A DNA stretch of 64,000 bases from positions 309,510 to 373,509 of the forward strand of contig CBDBVB010000030.1 of assembly GCA_965212545.1 (NCBI GenBank), read 5' to 3'. A model generated the notes under the pieces. It worked only from the letters and a program-made list of their open reading frames with translations, had not been told where the DNA came from and searched no databases. This document shows, piece after piece, positions 63,662-64,000 of this stretch. The DNA is from JABDIP01 sp965212545 (GTDB taxonomy: Bacteria; Pseudomonadota; Alphaproteobacteria; DSM-16000; Inquilinaceae). Both the position numbers and the translations under genes were made by a program. How positions within the stretch are numbered: the stretch's first letter is position 1; each line of letters opens with the position of its first letter.

Positions 63662-64000
63662 ATGACCAGCGAAATCACCGATAACTCGCCGACCCTGCTG
63701 AGGCAGATGGCGGTTTGGGCAGCGCGCGCCGGCCTGGCCAACAAGTTCGCCCTGCTGCTGACCGTGGCGGCGGTCGCCGCGGGTGTGGCGACCTATGCCG
63801 CACTGACCGAGAGCCCGGCCCTGGGCGGCGACGCGGACACGGTCTACCTGCTGCTCAATCTGGATCTGGCGATCCTGCTCTTGCTGAGCCTGGTGATGCG
63901 GCCGACGGATCCTGCAATTGTGGCTGCGGCGACGGCGCGGAACCGCCGGATCGCGGCTGCATACCCAGCTTGTCGCGCTGTTCAGCATTCTGGCGGTGGC
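63662..64000 (+). CDS. ntrY: Nitrogen regulation sensor kinase NtrY, N-terminal part (window edge; frameshifted)
   Basis: Start of the membrane sensor kinase NtrY, usually found after ntrBC. From 63662 it reads MTSEITDNSPTLLRQM, then a first helix after GLANKF (ALLLTVAAVAAGVATYAAL) and the diagnostic DTVYLLLNLDLAILLLLSLV. An extra base near 63902 shifts the frame. The next frame continues RRILQLWLRRRRGTAGSRLH and LVALFSILAV to the window edge. The kinase domains lie beyond the window. The start at 63662 fits the family but is not confirmed by a strong ribosome site. Confidence 0.85.
   Translation, partial: MTSEITDNSPTLLRQMAVWAARAGLANKFALLLTVAAVAAGVATYAALTESPALGGDADTVYLLLNLDLAILLLLSLVMRPTDPAIVAAATARNRRIAAAYPACRAVQHSGGG

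Overview
The window is high-GC bacterial chromosome, almost certainly from an alphaproteobacterium near Rhodospirillales. Four things point there: the backbone gene order (ppiD-trpE / trpGDC-moaC-moeA-lexA-comEC on one arm, tpiA-secG-pyrG-kdsA-eno-ftsB-pdhABC-lpd-lipA-coq10 and dusB-ntrB-ntrC-ntrY on the other), a GTTC-N7-GTTC LexA operator, a pyruvate dehydrogenase E1-beta with its own lipoyl domain, and a fused IspDF. No rRNA, tRNA or CRISPR array was seen.

Layout. 0.2-7.9 kb: comEC faces a minus-strand operon trpG-trpD-trpC-moaC-moeA, then lexA and a hypothetical gene. 8-12.6 kb: an accessory insert separates trpG from trpE (Coa1-like protein, GNAT, TPR-sulfotransferase, 2OG-Fe(II) oxygenase, glycine-zipper lipoprotein, EF-hand protein). 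12.7-17.2 kb: trpE, ppiD and divergent tpiA. 17.3-21.5 kb: accessory genes (broken gltS, small orphans, a YjdF-like membrane protein, an exported protein). 21.7-28 kb: secG, a MITE-like palindromic element, pyrG, an AT-rich two-gene ATPase module, kdsA. 28-33 kb: envelope and miscellaneous genes. 33.1-37.7 kb: a small partner gene and a 1385-residue STAND NTPase with WD40 repeats. 37.9-47.2 kb: eno, ftsB and the pyruvate dehydrogenase operon. 47.3-54.1 kb: desaturase, amino-acid ABC transporter, MFS pump, YaiI, with three palindromic repeats. 54.2-59.7 kb: SDR, lipA, coq10, DUF429, cinA, pgpA, ispDF. 59.9 kb to the end: dusB-ntrB-ntrC and the start of ntrY.

The backbone supplies tryptophan, molybdopterin, glycolysis, pyruvate oxidation, CTP, Kdo, lipoate, isoprenoid and nitrogen-control functions. 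Accessory genes sit in the joints of this backbone. The best candidates for an undescribed system are the AT-rich ATPase/partner pair (24150-27139) and the STAND pair (33111-37723).

Quality warning: about 35 reading-frame breaks occur in genes that otherwise read perfectly (trpE, pyrG, kdsA, pdhB, pdhC, lpd, gltS, moaC and others). Most are repaired by removing one base, so they look like sequencing or assembly errors rather than gene decay. Coordinates for broken genes span the reconstructed gene.
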